From positions 1 to 64,000 of the forward strand of contig JAJFFK010000002.1 in the NCBI GenBank assembly GCA_021776655.1: DNA of 64,000 nucleotides, in the 5' to 3' direction. Positions 44,932-54,991 of the stretch are shown one piece after another. Below the pieces are notes generated by a model. That model worked only from the letters and a program-made list of their open reading frames with translations, had not been told where the DNA came from and did not search any database. This DNA comes from Henriciella sp. GTDB lineage: Bacteria > Pseudomonadota > Alphaproteobacteria > Caulobacterales > Hyphomonadaceae. The stretch's first letter is position 1; the number at the start of each line of letters is the position of its first letter. The position numbers and the translations under genes are program-made.

Positions 44932-46242
44932 CTATAGCTCGATAATTGGCTTTTTTACCTTTAACAATTCCGGCAAGAACCACCCCAAGGCTGCGGCGCG
45001 AAATACGTACATGCCGAGAAATGCCAGCCATACGCCGGTATTCCCAAACGCAGGTCGCAGCACCAGATCCAACGACACATAGGCCACCGCCGAGACCACA
45101 CCTGCAGTCCGGATCGCCGCCCCGCGCGTCGCACCGAGAAAGAACCCATCAAGCTGCCACGCAGGCACTCCGATCAATGGCACAATCGCACAGAAAGGCA
45201 GGAAAGCCAGCGCCGCCGCGCGCGCCTCCTCATCCTTGACGAAGCTCTGAATAATTGCCCCGCCGCCAACATAGTAAGCCAGCGCAATCAGTGCGCCAAA
45301 GCTCAGCGCGAACTCTGTCGTCACCCGCATCGCCCGCACCAGCCGCGCCCGGTCCCGCGCGCCATACGCTTCGCCGATCTCTTTCTCGGCAACAAAGGCA
45401 AAGCCATCGAGAACGAAAGCTGCGACTGTAATGAATTGCAACAAGACCTCATTACCCGCGAGCTGCGCCGTGCCCATCATCGCGCCAGAGCGCACGAACC
45501 AGGCAAAGCAAAAGACCAGCGCCAATGTGCGGATCATGATGTCGCGATTGGCGGTAAACAGTGCCAACAAAGCGGCCCGGTCAAACAGCCCGGCCTCACG
45601 CTTCAGCGCCGCCCAGATCAGCGCCAATCCGAACGCCAGCGCGATCCATTCGGCAATCGCGGTGCCCGCACCGATGCCCGCCGGACCCCAGCCAAATTCG
45701 GCCACGAACCAGACATCCAACCCCGCATTAACCCCGTTCATCACGACCTGGAATGCCAGCAACGCTCCGGTCCGCCCGGTGCCGATCAACCAGCCGGAGA
45801 TAACATAGCCCATCAGCAAAGCCGGCGCGCCCCAGATCCGTGCGCTGAAATATTCACGCGCCAAACCTTCAACATCCGCCGCCGCCCCAAATGGCGCAAA
45901 CAGGACCAATTTGAGCAGCGGCGAGAACAGCAAGATCACGACGCCAATCGCACCGCTGAGCAGCAGCGCACGCTGCAACACGGCCCGCGCGCCGCGATGG
46001 TCGCCTGCCCCGGTCGCTTGCGCCACCAGACCTGTCGTCGACATGCGCAAGAAACCAAAGCCCCAATAGATGAAACTGAACGCGACACTGGCCAGCGCCA
46101 CAGCGGCGAGGTCAACCTTGTCGCCATACAGCCCCATCACGGCGGTATCGACCACCCCAGTCGTGGCAATCGCCGCCTGCGCCAACATCACCGGCACGGC
46201 GAGGCGAAACACTTTCACACGAGAGATCGGCGCAGCCATCAT
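44932..46242 (-). CDS. MATE-family efflux transporter
   Basis: 436 residues with about 12 membrane helices, MATE family, DinF-like side. MLAQAAIATTGVVDTAVMG in the first helix, GFLRMSTTGLVAQATGAGDH, and LIGVPAWQLDGFFLGATRG in the second half are typical. It exports cationic or lipid compounds by sodium or proton exchange. The broken toxin gene starts 18 bases after its stop. Start at 46242 with two ATG codons. Confidence 0.94.
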   Translation of the reverse strand: MMAAPISRVKVFRLAVPVMLAQAAIATTGVVDTAVMGLYGDKVDLAAVALASVAFSFIYWGFGFLRMSTTGLVAQATGAGDHRGARAVLQRALLLSGAIGVVILLFSPLLKLVLFAPFGAAADVEGLAREYFSARIWGAPALLMGYVISGWLIGTGRTGALLAFQVVMNGVNAGLDVWFVAEFGWGPAGIGAGTAIAEWIALAFGLALIWAALKREAGLFDRAALLALFTANRDIMIRTLALVFCFAWFVRSGAMMGTAQLAGNEVLLQFITVAAFVLDGFAFVAEKEIGEAYGARDRARLVRAMRVTTEFALSFGALIALAYYVGGGAIIQSFVKDEEARAAALAFLPFCAIVPLIGVPAWQLDGFFLGATRGAAIRTAGVVSAVAYVSLDLVLRPAFGNTGVWLAFLGMYVFRAAALGWFLPELLKVKKPIIEL

Positions 46243-46429
46243 CCGCGCCGCATAGAGGCAAAGACAAGCTGCGTCAGCCCATCAGGCGTGAAAAGTCAGA
46301 GTCCGAAATTCAGGCAGTCCTGCCCAAACATTCGGCAAATTGAAAAAACCTCGCCAGCCAAGCCCGTTCAGTCTTGCAAACCAATCCAAGCCGCCAATGA
46401 TAGCCACATTCGCTTTGGAGGGCGACAAG

Positions 46430-47746
46430 ATGAAACCCAAAACAAACCGCACTGGCATCCTCGCCCGCGCTCTGACCCTGATTGTGCCTGCAATTCTATT
46501 TGGCGCGCCCGCTTTTGCCGATAGCGGTGACACCGCCTGGGTCCTGACCTCCACGGCGCTGGTCCTGTTCATGACCTTGCCGGGATTGGCGCTATTCTAT
46601 GGCGGCCTGGTTCAAGGCAAAAACATTCTATCGGTTTTGATGCAATGCCTGGCGCTGGCCTGCCTGATGTCGCTGGTCTGGGTCGCGGTTGGCTATTCGA
46701 TTGCCTTTGGTGACGGCAATGGCGTCGCCGAGGGGGCCGGGCAGTTCTGGGGTGGCCTGTCGAAAACCTTCCTCGGCGGCGTCGAAAATAGCAGCATGAG
46801 CGGCACCATCCCGGAAAGCGTCTTCGTGATGTTTCAGATGACGTTCGCGATCATCACCCCGGCGCTGATTGTCGGGGCCTATGCCGAGCGTGTGAACTTT
46901 GCCGCCGTGCTCCTGTTCAGCGCGCTTTGGCTGGTGATTGTCTACGCCCCTGTGACCCATTGGGTTTGGGGCGGTGGCTGGCTAGCCGAAAGAGGCGTCG
47001 CCGACTTTGCCGGCGGCCTCGTCGTGCATGCCACAGCCGGGATCAGTTCGTTGGTCTTCGTTCTGATGATGGGTAAGCGCACGGGTTTTCCGAGCGAGAT
47101 CCGCCCGCCGCACAATCCAGCTTTTGTCATGCTCGGTGCATCAATGCTCTGGGTTGGCTGGTTCGGCTTCAATGCCGGATCTGCACTCGGCGCGAATGGT
47201 GATGCCGGACAAGCCATGCTGGTCACGCACCTGTCGGCGGCAACAGCCTCGTTGGTCTGGATGGCGATTGAATGGATCAAATATAACAAGCCAACCCTGG
47301 TCGGCACCGCGACCGGCACCATAGCCGGTCTCGCCACGATCACCCCGGCGGCGGGCTCGGTCGGACCGTTAGGGGCGATTATCATTGGCGCACTGGCGGC
47401 TGGCATTTGTTATCTGGCAGTGGTGATGATCCGCTCACGCCTGAAGATTGATGACAGCCTTGATGTTTTCGCCGTGCACGGGGTTGGCGGCATTCTCGGC
47501 ACGCTGCTAATCCCAGTCTTGGCGACAGTCGGCCCAATGGCTCCGGGCTTTGGCGAGGGCGTGACCTTTGCCAGCCAACTCGGCGTTCAGGCGCTCGGCG
47601 TTGTTGCAGTCTGCATCTGGTCAGCTGTTGCGACAGCGCTCATCCTGTTGGTGATAAAACTCACCCTCCGCCTGCGTGTCAGCAAGGATGACGAAGTCCT
47701 TGGCCTCGACACCGCCACCCACGGCGAAAGCGCCTACGGGCACTAG
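46430..47746 (+). CDS. amt: Ammonium transporter
   Basis: 438 residues from the ATG preceded by GGAGG; track adds 30 codons. Signal-like first helix, then 11 membrane segments. Family marks include GLALFYGGLVQGKNILSVLMQ split over the second helix, FAIITPALIVGAYAERV, VVHATAGISSLVF with the first pore histidine, and AVHGVGGILGT with the second. It conducts ammonium into the cell. No glnK is next to it, unusual for the family, so PII regulation must come from elsewhere. Confidence 0.96.
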   Translation: MKPKTNRTGILARALTLIVPAILFGAPAFADSGDTAWVLTSTALVLFMTLPGLALFYGGLVQGKNILSVLMQCLALACLMSLVWVAVGYSIAFGDGNGVAEGAGQFWGGLSKTFLGGVENSSMSGTIPESVFVMFQMTFAIITPALIVGAYAERVNFAAVLLFSALWLVIVYAPVTHWVWGGGWLAERGVADFAGGLVVHATAGISSLVFVLMMGKRTGFPSEIRPPHNPAFVMLGASMLWVGWFGFNAGSALGANGDAGQAMLVTHLSAATASLVWMAIEWIKYNKPTLVGTATGTIAGLATITPAAGSVGPLGAIIIGALAAGICYLAVVMIRSRLKIDDSLDVFAVHGVGGILGTLLIPVLATVGPMAPGFGEGVTFASQLGVQALGVVAVCIWSAVATALILLVIKLTLRLRVSKDDEVLGLDTATHGESAYGH

Positions 47747-47941
47747 GCCAGCGCGGAGATCAGAAGGTCGCTTCCGGCATCTGAGGGGGCGAAACGTACA
47801 GTTCCGTTTCCCCTGCGAAGGCAGGGCGGGAGTGGGGAAACGCCCCCGCCTGACCCGAACCTGCCCCTAAGCCGTTGCTTGCGCATAGAGCTGATCGCTT
47901 TTAGGTTTGCGCGACTTGCGGATTGAGATGGGGAGTTTGAG

Positions 47942-49000
47942 ATGCGCTATCTGGTAACATTGTTGGTCATGGGTGTTCTGGCGGCCTGTGGCACCGATAC
48001 GCCTCAACCGCCAAGCAATACGCCCGCAGAAACGGTCTTGGATATGGTGCCCTCCGCCGACGCGCCGCCGACGAAAGACAACCCCGTCGTCGGCGAAGGC
48101 CAGATGATCCCAATCACCACATCGGCGGGCACGTTTGAGGTCTGGACCAAACGCGTTGGGGATAATCCCGATATCAAGGTCTTGCTCCTGCATGGCGGCC
48201 CGGCCATGACCCACGAAATCTACGAAATCTTTGGCCAGCACTTTCCAGATGCTGGCATTGAATTTTACTATTATGATCAGTTGGGGTCGTATTTTTCCGA
48301 TCAACCAGATGCGCCAGAACTCTGGCAAACGGCACGTTTCGTTGACGAAGTTGAACAGGTTCGCATCGCCCTCGATCTTGGCCCGGACAATTTCTATCTG
48401 TTCGGGCAGAGCTGGGGCGGCATTCTGGCGCTCGAATATGCGCTTGAGCATCAAGATAATCTGAAAGGCCTGATCATCTCGAACATGATGGCGAGTATTC
48501 CAGACTATAATGACTATGCCGCAAATGTACTGATGGCGGATATGGACCCGGCAGTGCTGGCTGAATTACAGGCACTGGACACAGCTGAGGATTATGCAAA
48601 CCCACGCTATGAACAATTGCTGATCGAACATCACTATGTTGACCACATTCTACGCATGCCAGTTGAGCAATGGCCGGACGAGATCAACCGGGCTTTCTCC
48701 CACCTCAATAGTGATATCTACGTGCCGATGCAGGGGCCAAGTGAGCTCGGCGCGCGCGGTATACTTGGCGATTGGGACCGCAAAGCCGATCTGTCACAGA
48801 TCACCGTTCCGACACTGATCATTGGTGCAACCCATGACACGATGGACCCGGCGCATATGCAATGGATGGCAGGCGAGGTTCAAAATGGCCGCTTCCACCT
48901 CTGCCCAAACGGCTCGCACCTCTCGCAATATGATGACGAGGATAATTTCTTCGCCGGATTGATCGATTTTATTCAGGCGGTGGATGAAGGGACTTTTTAA
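47942..49000 (+). CDS. Proline-iminopeptidase-like hydrolase lipoprotein
   Basis: 352 residues with a signal peptide and lipobox LAAC near residue 17, so membrane anchored. The alpha/beta hydrolase part is of the prolyl iminopeptidase group: LLLHGGPAMTHEIYEIFG, YYYDQLGSYFSDQP, nucleophile FGQSWGGILALEYA, aspartate in GATHDTMDP and histidine in PNGSHLSQYDDE. The usual HGGPG is HGGPA here. It may free N-terminal proline from peptides outside the cytoplasm. The antisense ORF of 47867-48454 is a shadow. Confidence 0.88.
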   Translation: MRYLVTLLVMGVLAACGTDTPQPPSNTPAETVLDMVPSADAPPTKDNPVVGEGQMIPITTSAGTFEVWTKRVGDNPDIKVLLLHGGPAMTHEIYEIFGQHFPDAGIEFYYYDQLGSYFSDQPDAPELWQTARFVDEVEQVRIALDLGPDNFYLFGQSWGGILALEYALEHQDNLKGLIISNMMASIPDYNDYAANVLMADMDPAVLAELQALDTAEDYANPRYEQLLIEHHYVDHILRMPVEQWPDEINRAFSHLNSDIYVPMQGPSELGARGILGDWDRKADLSQITVPTLIIGATHDTMDPAHMQWMAGEVQNGRFHLCPNGSHLSQYDDEDNFFAGLIDFIQAVDEGTF

Positions 49001-49013
49001 CCTCGACTGCCCC

Positions 49014-49091
49014 CTAAGCCGCTTCTGCCACGATCCGCGCGATGTCTTCGCCGTAGCGCTCGACTTTCTTTTCGCCAACGCCGGCAATCAG
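49014..49091 (-). pseudogene. Fragment duplicating the 3' end of recQ
   Basis: The minus strand reads [25 protein letters not shown] and a stop, matching the last 25 codons of recQ ([25 protein letters not shown]) at 49886. Nothing of recQ is seen before that point. The two tails differ at several bases, so the copy is not fresh. Together they flank the hemerythrin gene as imperfect direct repeats. Confidence 0.85.
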
Positions 49092-49263
49092 GGGGCAGGG
49101 CAAAACGATTGAAACACGCCGGAATGCAGCATATGCTCACCCTTGGCTCCGCAGGACATCATGCGACGGGCCAGCCGCTGGTTTTGCCCAGCCATGAACT
49201 TGGAGGTTCCACATCGGCGCAGCAAGGCTCTATTGGTATATAATACGAGGAAGGAAGGCGCCT

Positions 49264-49815
49264 ATGACGGCAATACTCGACAGCCTGAAATATGAGCATA
49301 GCATGTTCCGCCGGTACCTGGATTTGTTCGATGGAGAAATGGACCGGTTTGAATCCGGACGCACGCCTGATTATGAACTTTTGGAGGCGTTGCTCGACTA
49401 CTTTCTTTCTTTTCCTGACGAGTGGCATCATCAAAAGGAAGATCTTGTTTACGACGCCCTGTCAAAGCGCTCCGCAAGTATGAAAGGGAGACTGTCGGAC
49501 CTGCGCGCAGAACATGTCCGCCTGGAGGAAGGGGTCCGCAAATTCGGCCAGCATATTGCACAGCTACGCCTTGGAAGTGATTTGCCTATGACAACAATTG
49601 TGACCGCCGGGCGCCGCTATAGCCAATTGCTTCGGCGTCACATGCTGAAAGAGGATGATGTTTTCTTCCCACTTGCGGATGAATGTCTGACGGAGGCTGA
49701 TTGGGAGGTCATTCGCAATCATGTCGAAACGGCCGAAACCGACACGGACCAGTCGGCACGGCTCACTGCCATCGCTGACATCGCAGAGCGTATTGAAGAG
49801 ATTGAGGTGGAATAG
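49264..49815 (+). CDS. Hemerythrin-domain protein
   Basis: 183 residues, four-helix hemerythrin fold: histidines in KYEHSMFRRYL, EWHHQKEDLVYDAL, RAEHVRLEEG and RRHMLKEDDVFFPLADE give the di-iron ligand set. Such proteins bind oxygen or nitric oxide or sense iron. A TATAAT at 49239-49244 and AGGAAGG before the ATG are present. It lies between the recQ fragment and recQ, and has no operon partner. Base use is somewhat richer in AT than the surroundings. Confidence 0.9.
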   Translation: MTAILDSLKYEHSMFRRYLDLFDGEMDRFESGRTPDYELLEALLDYFLSFPDEWHHQKEDLVYDALSKRSASMKGRLSDLRAEHVRLEEGVRKFGQHIAQLRLGSDLPMTTIVTAGRRYSQLLRRHMLKEDDVFFPLADECLTEADWEVIRNHVETAETDTDQSARLTAIADIAERIEEIEVE

Positions 49816-49885
49816 ATCGCCTAAGTTTGAAGCCGAGGTTTTTTGAGATCACGTGGCTTGGTGAAGTATTCGGCACGAGCGCTCC

Positions 49886-51724
49886 TCACGCCGCCTCAGC
49901 GACGAGCCGCGCGATGTCTTCGCCGTAGCGTTCGACTTTCTTCTCGCCGATGCCGGAGATCAGGCGCAGCTCGCCAGTGTCGGCTGGTCGCTCGGTTGCG
50001 ATCGCTGCCAAAGTCTTGTCATGGAAAATGACATAAGGCGGCACGCCTTTTTGCTTGGCCAGATCAACCCGCCAGCCACGTAGCGCCTCAAACAGATCGC
50101 GGTCACGGGCCGAAAGTTCAGCAAAGGCGACACTGGCCGCGCCGCTGCGTCGCGGTGTCTTGCGCTTGGTCGCTGGGTCGGTGCGCAAATGTATCGTGCG
50201 GTCGCCTTTGAACAGCGCCTTGATCGCCGCGTGATCAGGTACGACAATGACCGGCCGCATGACATCGCCGCCTTCGGCCAGCAGGCCAGAGAATAACAGC
50301 TCGTCAAACACCGCGTTCCAGCCAGCCTTGGGCAGTTCAGCGCCGATGCCATAGGTCGATTGCTGCGCCAGATCCTGATCAAACCCGTCCTTGGCCTGCC
50401 CCATCAAATGGATCAGCAAGCGCCCGCGTCCGATCTTCTGACCACAGCGCAGCACCGCCGACACCGCCATCTGGGCCCAGCGCGTCGCGTCATGCGTCTC
50501 GCCCGGTTCGCGTTGGCAATTGTCGCAGTCGCCGCAGGGTTCAGCATCGGTCTCGCCGAAATAGGCCCGCACCACAGCGCGGCGGCAACCCTCGCCATTG
50601 AGGAAGGCAAATAGCTGCCGCGTCTTGGTCACCTGCACGCGTTTGACCTCTTCGGAGGCATCGCCGTCCAGCGTCCAGGATAGCGACCGGCGCATATCTG
50701 CGGGGCCAAACAGCGCCACACCATCCGCCGGTTCGCCGTCACGCCCGGCGCGGCCAACTTCTTGCCAATAGGCCTCAATCGTCTTGGGCGGATCAGCATG
50801 CATCACGAAGCGTACATCCGGCTTGTCGACGCCCATCCCGAAGGCCACCGTCGCGCACATTACCACGCCATCTTCGAGCAGGAAGCGGCGCTGGCGAGAC
50901 GTGCGGGTCTCGGCCTCCAGTCCAGCGTGATAGGCAATCGCCGGGATGCCATGGCGCTGCAATGCTTCGGCCAGCACTTCTGTCGCTTTGCGGGTCGCGG
51001 CATAGATGATCCCGCTCTGGCCTTTGCGTGGTTTGATTAAGGCCACCAGACGATCGGTCTTGGTTCCGGCCTTGGGTTCCGCCGAGAGGGTCAGATTGGG
51101 CCGATCAAAGCTCGCGACATGCACCGCCGGATCGGTCAGCTCAAGCTGCTGCAGGATATCGGCGCGGGTGCGGTCATCCGCCGTGGCGGTCACAGCCAGG
51201 CGCGGGACGCCGGGGAAGAGCTGCTTTAACCGGCCCAGCGCGCGATAGTCGGGCCGGAAATCATGCCCCCACTGGCTGACGCAGTGGGCCTCATCAACCG
51301 CGATCAGCGACACGTTGAGCCGCGCAAGCTGGTTGGCCAACCCGCCTGCCAGCGCCTCGGGGGAGACGTAGAGTAGGTCCATCTCGCCGCGCCCAGCCGC
51401 TTGCAAGGCGGCGCTGCGATCTTCAAACGTCCGCGAGCTGTCGAGCCGCTGCGCCCGCACGCCGAGCGCTTTCAAGGCATCAACTTGATCGGCCATCAGC
51501 GCGATCAGCGGCGAGACAACAATCCCAACCCCATCACGCAGAATTGCCGGGATCTGATAGCAGAGCGATTTGCCACCGCCGGTTGGCAACACGGCGAGGC
51601 CATCGCGCCCGCCAAGCACGTCGCTCAGCACCTCTTCCTGCAGGCCGCGAAACTGCTCGAACCCATAGACCCGCTTGAGCAGGTCGCGCGCATGATCAAG
51701 GGTTGGGGTGTTAAGCATAGCCAT
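49886..51724 (-). CDS. recQ: ATP-dependent DNA helicase RecQ
   Basis: 612 residues from [16 protein letters not shown]. Helicase motifs include [33 protein letters not shown], and [13 protein letters not shown] zinc site (CGDCDNC), the winged helix, and a C-terminal HRDC domain ([15 protein letters not shown] onwards) are complete. It unwinds DNA during recombination repair. A fragment of its 3' end is duplicated 800 bases downstream. Confidence 0.97.
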   Translation of the reverse strand: MAMLNTPTLDHARDLLKRVYGFEQFRGLQEEVLSDVLGGRDGLAVLPTGGGKSLCYQIPAILRDGVGIVVSPLIALMADQVDALKALGVRAQRLDSSRTFEDRSAALQAAGRGEMDLLYVSPEALAGGLANQLARLNVSLIAVDEAHCVSQWGHDFRPDYRALGRLKQLFPGVPRLAVTATADDRTRADILQQLELTDPAVHVASFDRPNLTLSAEPKAGTKTDRLVALIKPRKGQSGIIYAATRKATEVLAEALQRHGIPAIAYHAGLEAETRTSRQRRFLLEDGVVMCATVAFGMGVDKPDVRFVMHADPPKTIEAYWQEVGRAGRDGEPADGVALFGPADMRRSLSWTLDGDASEEVKRVQVTKTRQLFAFLNGEGCRRAVVRAYFGETDAEPCGDCDNCQREPGETHDATRWAQMAVSAVLRCGQKIGRGRLLIHLMGQAKDGFDQDLAQQSTYGIGAELPKAGWNAVFDELLFSGLLAEGGDVMRPVIVVPDHAAIKALFKGDRTIHLRTDPATKRKTPRRSGAASVAFAELSARDRDLFEALRGWRVDLAKQKGVPPYVIFHDKTLAAIATERPADTGELRLISGIGEKKVERYGEDIARLVAEAA

Positions 51725-51867
51725 GCCCGCTGTGTCAGGGGAGTCGGGACCAAGGGGCAAGGGTAATTCATCACGTTGGCCCCCGGCTATGAACCAGAAA
51801 TTAAGCTTAATCGATTAGGCAGAAACGGTAACTTTTTGAGGCGTATAAAGTCAGGGCAGCTACACTG

Positions 51868-52308
51868 ATGATGAAATATGTTTTCATTCTCGCATTTGTC
51901 GGGCTGTGTGTTTACGCCACATTCTTTGATCCTAGCGCCAAATTTGACTACGAAACGGCGAATGAGGAAGCGCGGGTCGATTGGCTGTCGGGCCAACTCA
52001 AGCGAACCGATTCCAAGATCAACCGAGCCCTCAGCTTGCAATACGGCTACTTCTCCAAAACCGAGATAACCGCAATAGAAGTTGTATCAGGGACAAGACT
52101 GCGGGCGATTTTACAAGTCGGCGATGTCACCGGTAGCTGGATGACCAGCACACAAAAGAGGGAGCTGCAGGACACATTGTGCTCGGTGTATGAAACCCTG
52201 CCGCTTGCAAGAAACAAGGTGCAGGTTCAGGCCAGACTGAAAACCAAAAAAGATACATTCTCCGGCCGCTTGTTACTCGACCCGCGCACCTGCCACATCA
52301 CCCATTAA
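51868..52308 (+). CDS. Single-pass membrane or secreted protein, unknown
   Basis: 146 residues. The N-terminus KYVFILAFVGLCVYATFF is one hydrophobic segment, either a membrane anchor or an uncleaved signal. The rest is soluble, with SGTRLRAILQVGDVTGSW and two cysteines (LCSVYE, RTCHITH) that may pair outside the cytoplasm. I do not recognise a family. It stands apart between recQ (divergent) and a convergent thioesterase gene. Confidence 0.7.
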   Translation: MMKYVFILAFVGLCVYATFFDPSAKFDYETANEEARVDWLSGQLKRTDSKINRALSLQYGYFSKTEITAIEVVSGTRLRAILQVGDVTGSWMTSTQKRELQDTLCSVYETLPLARNKVQVQARLKTKKDTFSGRLLLDPRTCHITH

Positions 52309-52342
52309 GGCCCCGGAAAACCCAACCTACCCGCGTGCAGCC

Positions 52343-52753
52343 CTAGTCCCGCTTGACCAGCAGATGCGCAAGCAGAACCGCCACTGGCTTGTCGCGCTCA
52401 GCCTGCCAAGCCTCTGACCGCACGCTGGCCATGCGTCGCCCCAGCTTCACGACAGTCGCGCGTGCGTACAGGTCTTCAGCCTTGCCTTGGCGCAGGTAAT
52501 CAATCGTCGTATTGATCGTGCGGGCCGGTCTTTCTGTGTCAGACACCAGAAACAATTGCGCCATTGCGGTCATTTCCAGAAACGTCCCAATCGCGCCGCC
52601 ATGCAGCGCCTGAATGGTGAAATTGCCGATCAGTTTCTTTTGGAATGGCAATACGGCGGTCATGTCGTCACCCTTGATCTCGATGTGCATACCAAGCGTC
52701 TGGACGATTGGCACGCGCGCCAGAAAGCCCTGTAATTGTTCTGCGCGGTTCAT
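52343..52753 (-). CDS. PaaI-like thioesterase, second of pair
   Basis: 136 residues from the ATG at 52753, which overlaps the stop of the upstream thioesterase by ATGA; the long track extension lies in that gene. Hotdog fold with IQALHGGAIGTFLEMTAMAQ and TINTTIDYLRQGKAEDLYARA. Together with its partner it may form a mixed oligomer; both sets of catalytic residues look present. Confidence 0.88.
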   Translation of the reverse strand: MNRAEQLQGFLARVPIVQTLGMHIEIKGDDMTAVLPFQKKLIGNFTIQALHGGAIGTFLEMTAMAQLFLVSDTERPARTINTTIDYLRQGKAEDLYARATVVKLGRRMASVRSEAWQAERDKPVAVLLAHLLVKRD

Positions 52754-53226
52754 AGCATTGGGCTCCCGGCGGGCCGTGCCTGATTGATCGCAAACGCGCC
52801 TTGCGCTGTCGCGATCACCTTGTCGCGGGTCTCGTGATAGGCCCAGGCCCGGCAGAACGCGACGGACCGGGTCAAGTGGTAGCATTCCGCTTCGGCCTGT
52901 ATGTCGCGGTGCGGTTCGGCGGACCGCATATAATCGATCCGCAAGTCCAGCGTCGCAACAAAGTGAAACTCCTGCATCGCGGTCGAACACGCCATGCCGC
53001 AGAGATTGTCGAGCAGCGTGGTAATCACCCCGCCATGAATGACGCCGGCTTCCGGGTCACCGACCAGACCGTCAGAGAATGGCTGCGTCGCCCAGGCGTG
53101 CCCCTTCTCAATGCGCGTGACCTGAAACCCCATCGCCCGTGCCCACGGGACGATTTCGGTGGTCATCGCCATATTCTCGCGCATCATCGCGATACGGCTA
53201 TCCTGATCGGTCAAAGCATTGGTCAT
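52750..53226 (-). CDS. PaaI-like thioesterase, first of pair
   Basis: 158 residues from the ATG at 53226; 101 track codons upstream are not coding-like. The hotdog helix is AGVIHGGVITTLLDNLCGMA, followed by FVATLDLRIDYMRSAEPHRD. It is the first gene of a two-gene unit of similar thioesterases, which hydrolyse acyl-CoA. The tandem suggests gene duplication followed by divergence. Confidence 0.88.
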   Translation of the reverse strand: MTNALTDQDSRIAMMRENMAMTTEIVPWARAMGFQVTRIEKGHAWATQPFSDGLVGDPEAGVIHGGVITTLLDNLCGMACSTAMQEFHFVATLDLRIDYMRSAEPHRDIQAEAECYHLTRSVAFCRAWAYHETRDKVIATAQGAFAINQARPAGSPML

Positions 53227-53334
53227 GAAAGTCCTGTTAATTGACGTTGACGTAAACGGCGATACCATCCTTGCCAAGCGTATTGAACCGCTAACCCCAC
53301 GAGAGGGTGCAAATGGCATTTGATAGCAAGAATT

Positions 53335-53538
53335 ATGGTAAGGCCTTGCATCATTGGCGATTATCAGCTGCCGTCCGACAGTGGCATGGACGAGGTGATC
53401 AAAACCGACGAAAAAGCTCATATCGGTCACTTTTATGCAGCCGCTCGTCACACAATGCAGGTCGATTTCAACACTTATGTAAGAGACCTCATGAAAGAGA
53501 TAGCGCGCGGAAAGAAACGGGCGAGACACATCGCCTGA
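53335..53538 (+). CDS. Possible small protein
   Basis: A 67-residue ORF with a fairly natural helical second half (YAAARHTMQVDFNTYVRDLMKEI) and a basic end (GKKRARHIA). No family is known to me and no strong ribosome site is seen. An overlapping ORF in another frame from 53312 looks less protein-like. It lies 21 bases before the M23 lipoprotein gene. Confidence 0.35.
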   Translation: MVRPCIIGDYQLPSDSGMDEVIKTDEKAHIGHFYAAARHTMQVDFNTYVRDLMKEIARGKKRARHIA

Positions 53539-53559
53539 GCCAATATTCTGGAGCCTGAC

Positions 53560-54258
53560 ATGCGGATCATAATCATAGCACTGGCGCTTGCGGCGCTAAC
53601 CGCCTGTTCCAGCTCGAGGCCAGTGGTCTATCCATCTGGCCCAGCCATCCCGGTTGGTGGATCGCGCCCGGTCATCGAGCACACACCGCGAGCCGTACCG
53701 GCGCAAGGTCCGTTTCAACCAAATGCCACACTGTCGGTCTGCAAAGGCATCACCGTCTCCAACCGGCCAAGCACAGATGGGCAGAGCCGTGTCTACAATT
53801 TCAATCCGCTAATTGTCGTCAACAATATTGTTCTCGCTGCGGTCCCGGTCAATGATGTCTGCCTGACTTCAGGCTTCGGCCCGCGCCGGGGCAAGGTCCA
53901 CAAGGGCCTCGATCTGCAATCGCGCCCGGCCGGACCGATTTATTCGGCTGGTCCCGGCACAATTATCGAAGCCTCGGCGATCAGAGGGTTTGGCAATCAG
54001 GTTCTGATCGATCATGGCAATGGGGTTTATACGCGCTATGGCCACATGGCCTATTTCGCACCCGGTCTCGCGGTTGGACAGCGTGTCGGCTTTGGCGTTC
54101 CGCTGGGCCAGATGGGCCAGACCGGCAATGCCACAGCAGAGCATCTGCACTTTGAAATCCTGACCGGCAATTACAACACGCCGCGCAAATCCTGGGGCCT
54201 GACCCCAAATAACCCACTGTCCTTTCCGGCATGGGCGGGGGCTGGTGGGGTGAGCTAG
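53560..54258 (+). CDS. M23-family peptidase lipoprotein
   Basis: 232 residues with signal peptide and lipobox ALTAC near residue 16, so bound to the outer or inner membrane. A proline-rich linker is followed by an M23 domain: GFGPRRGKVHKGLDLQ (zinc ligands), QVLIDHGNGVYTRYGHM and AEHLHFEIL. The catalytic histidines are present. It likely trims peptidoglycan or activates amidases as NlpD/EnvC do; that choice needs data. The next gene begins three bases after its stop. Confidence 0.93.
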   Translation: MRIIIIALALAALTACSSSRPVVYPSGPAIPVGGSRPVIEHTPRAVPAQGPFQPNATLSVCKGITVSNRPSTDGQSRVYNFNPLIVVNNIVLAAVPVNDVCLTSGFGPRRGKVHKGLDLQSRPAGPIYSAGPGTIIEASAIRGFGNQVLIDHGNGVYTRYGHMAYFAPGLAVGQRVGFGVPLGQMGQTGNATAEHLHFEILTGNYNTPRKSWGLTPNNPLSFPAWAGAGGVS

Positions 54259-54261
54259 CAC

Positions 54262-54936
54262 ATGCGCGCCCTGTTCGATCCATCAACACTCGCACGGACC
54301 TATCGCGACCCGGTGGCGGTGGCGATTCTGGCGGTTGATCTTTTTCCGGTCTATGCGGTGTTGACGCTCGGCTGGGGCGCCGGGGCACTGGTCTTTCTTT
54401 ACTGGCTTGAGAACCTGGTGGTCGGTGGGTTTGCGCTGGCCCGGATGCTTGCCGCGGCGATGAAAGAGCATCCGATTGGCGCCATCGGCATGCTATTTAT
54501 CGCGCCGTTTTTCATTTTTCACTATGGCATGTTTGCCTTCGTGCACGGCATTTTCGTCAATACGTTCGCGTCTATGGGCAGCGGCGGGTCGTCTGATTTC
54601 CTGTCGCCTTTCGGCCTGGTCCGCGCAGCCCTGAACAGCGCCGCACATATGCCACTCTTCATCTGGGCAATCATCGTCTTGCAGGGCTTCCTGTTTGTGC
54701 GCGACTTTATTCTTCGCGGCGAATATCGCGAGACGACCGTCCAAAAGGAGATGATGGCACCATATGCGCGTGTGCTCGTGCTGCATATCGGCCTGTTTGC
54801 TGGCATGGGCGCAATGATTGTATTTGGTGAGCCGATGTTCGGTATTCTTGGCCTGATTGGCTTGCGGGCCGTGTGGGGCGCGGTGATGACAGTTCAGCGC
54901 CGCTACAACCTTGATCACGCCGCACAAAAAAGTTGA
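54262..54936 (+). CDS. DUF6498-like integral membrane protein
   Basis: 224 residues with about six membrane segments. The motif FLYWLENLVVGGFALARML near residue 40 and FFIFHYGMFAFVHGIFV are hallmarks of the DUF6498 family, whose role is unknown. It starts three bases after the M23 gene and is probably co-transcribed. Confidence 0.85.
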   Translation: MRALFDPSTLARTYRDPVAVAILAVDLFPVYAVLTLGWGAGALVFLYWLENLVVGGFALARMLAAAMKEHPIGAIGMLFIAPFFIFHYGMFAFVHGIFVNTFASMGSGGSSDFLSPFGLVRAALNSAAHMPLFIWAIIVLQGFLFVRDFILRGEYRETTVQKEMMAPYARVLVLHIGLFAGMGAMIVFGEPMFGILGLIGLRAVWGAVMTVQRRYNLDHAAQKS

Positions 54937-54991
54937 CGCGGCGTCACCAATCTGACCAGATAGGCCCCTGAATACAGTCAGGGAAGCCGCT

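Noticed and set aside
46243-46429. Sigma-54 promoter before the ammonium transporter
   Set aside because: No GG-N10-GC pair of the right form is visible.
45436-46524. Long plus-strand ORF of 362 codons across the MATE gene
   Set aside because: It is antisense to a clear MATE transporter and is rich in Gln, His and Arg, as expected of a shadow frame.
47867-48454. 195-codon minus-strand ORF over the peptidase lipoprotein
   Set aside because: Shadow frame; the plus-strand gene has a signal peptide and full catalytic triad.
49239-49244. TATAAT as a full sigma-70 promoter of the hemerythrin gene
   Set aside because: There is no matching -35 element at the usual spacing, so it is mentioned only within the gene entry.
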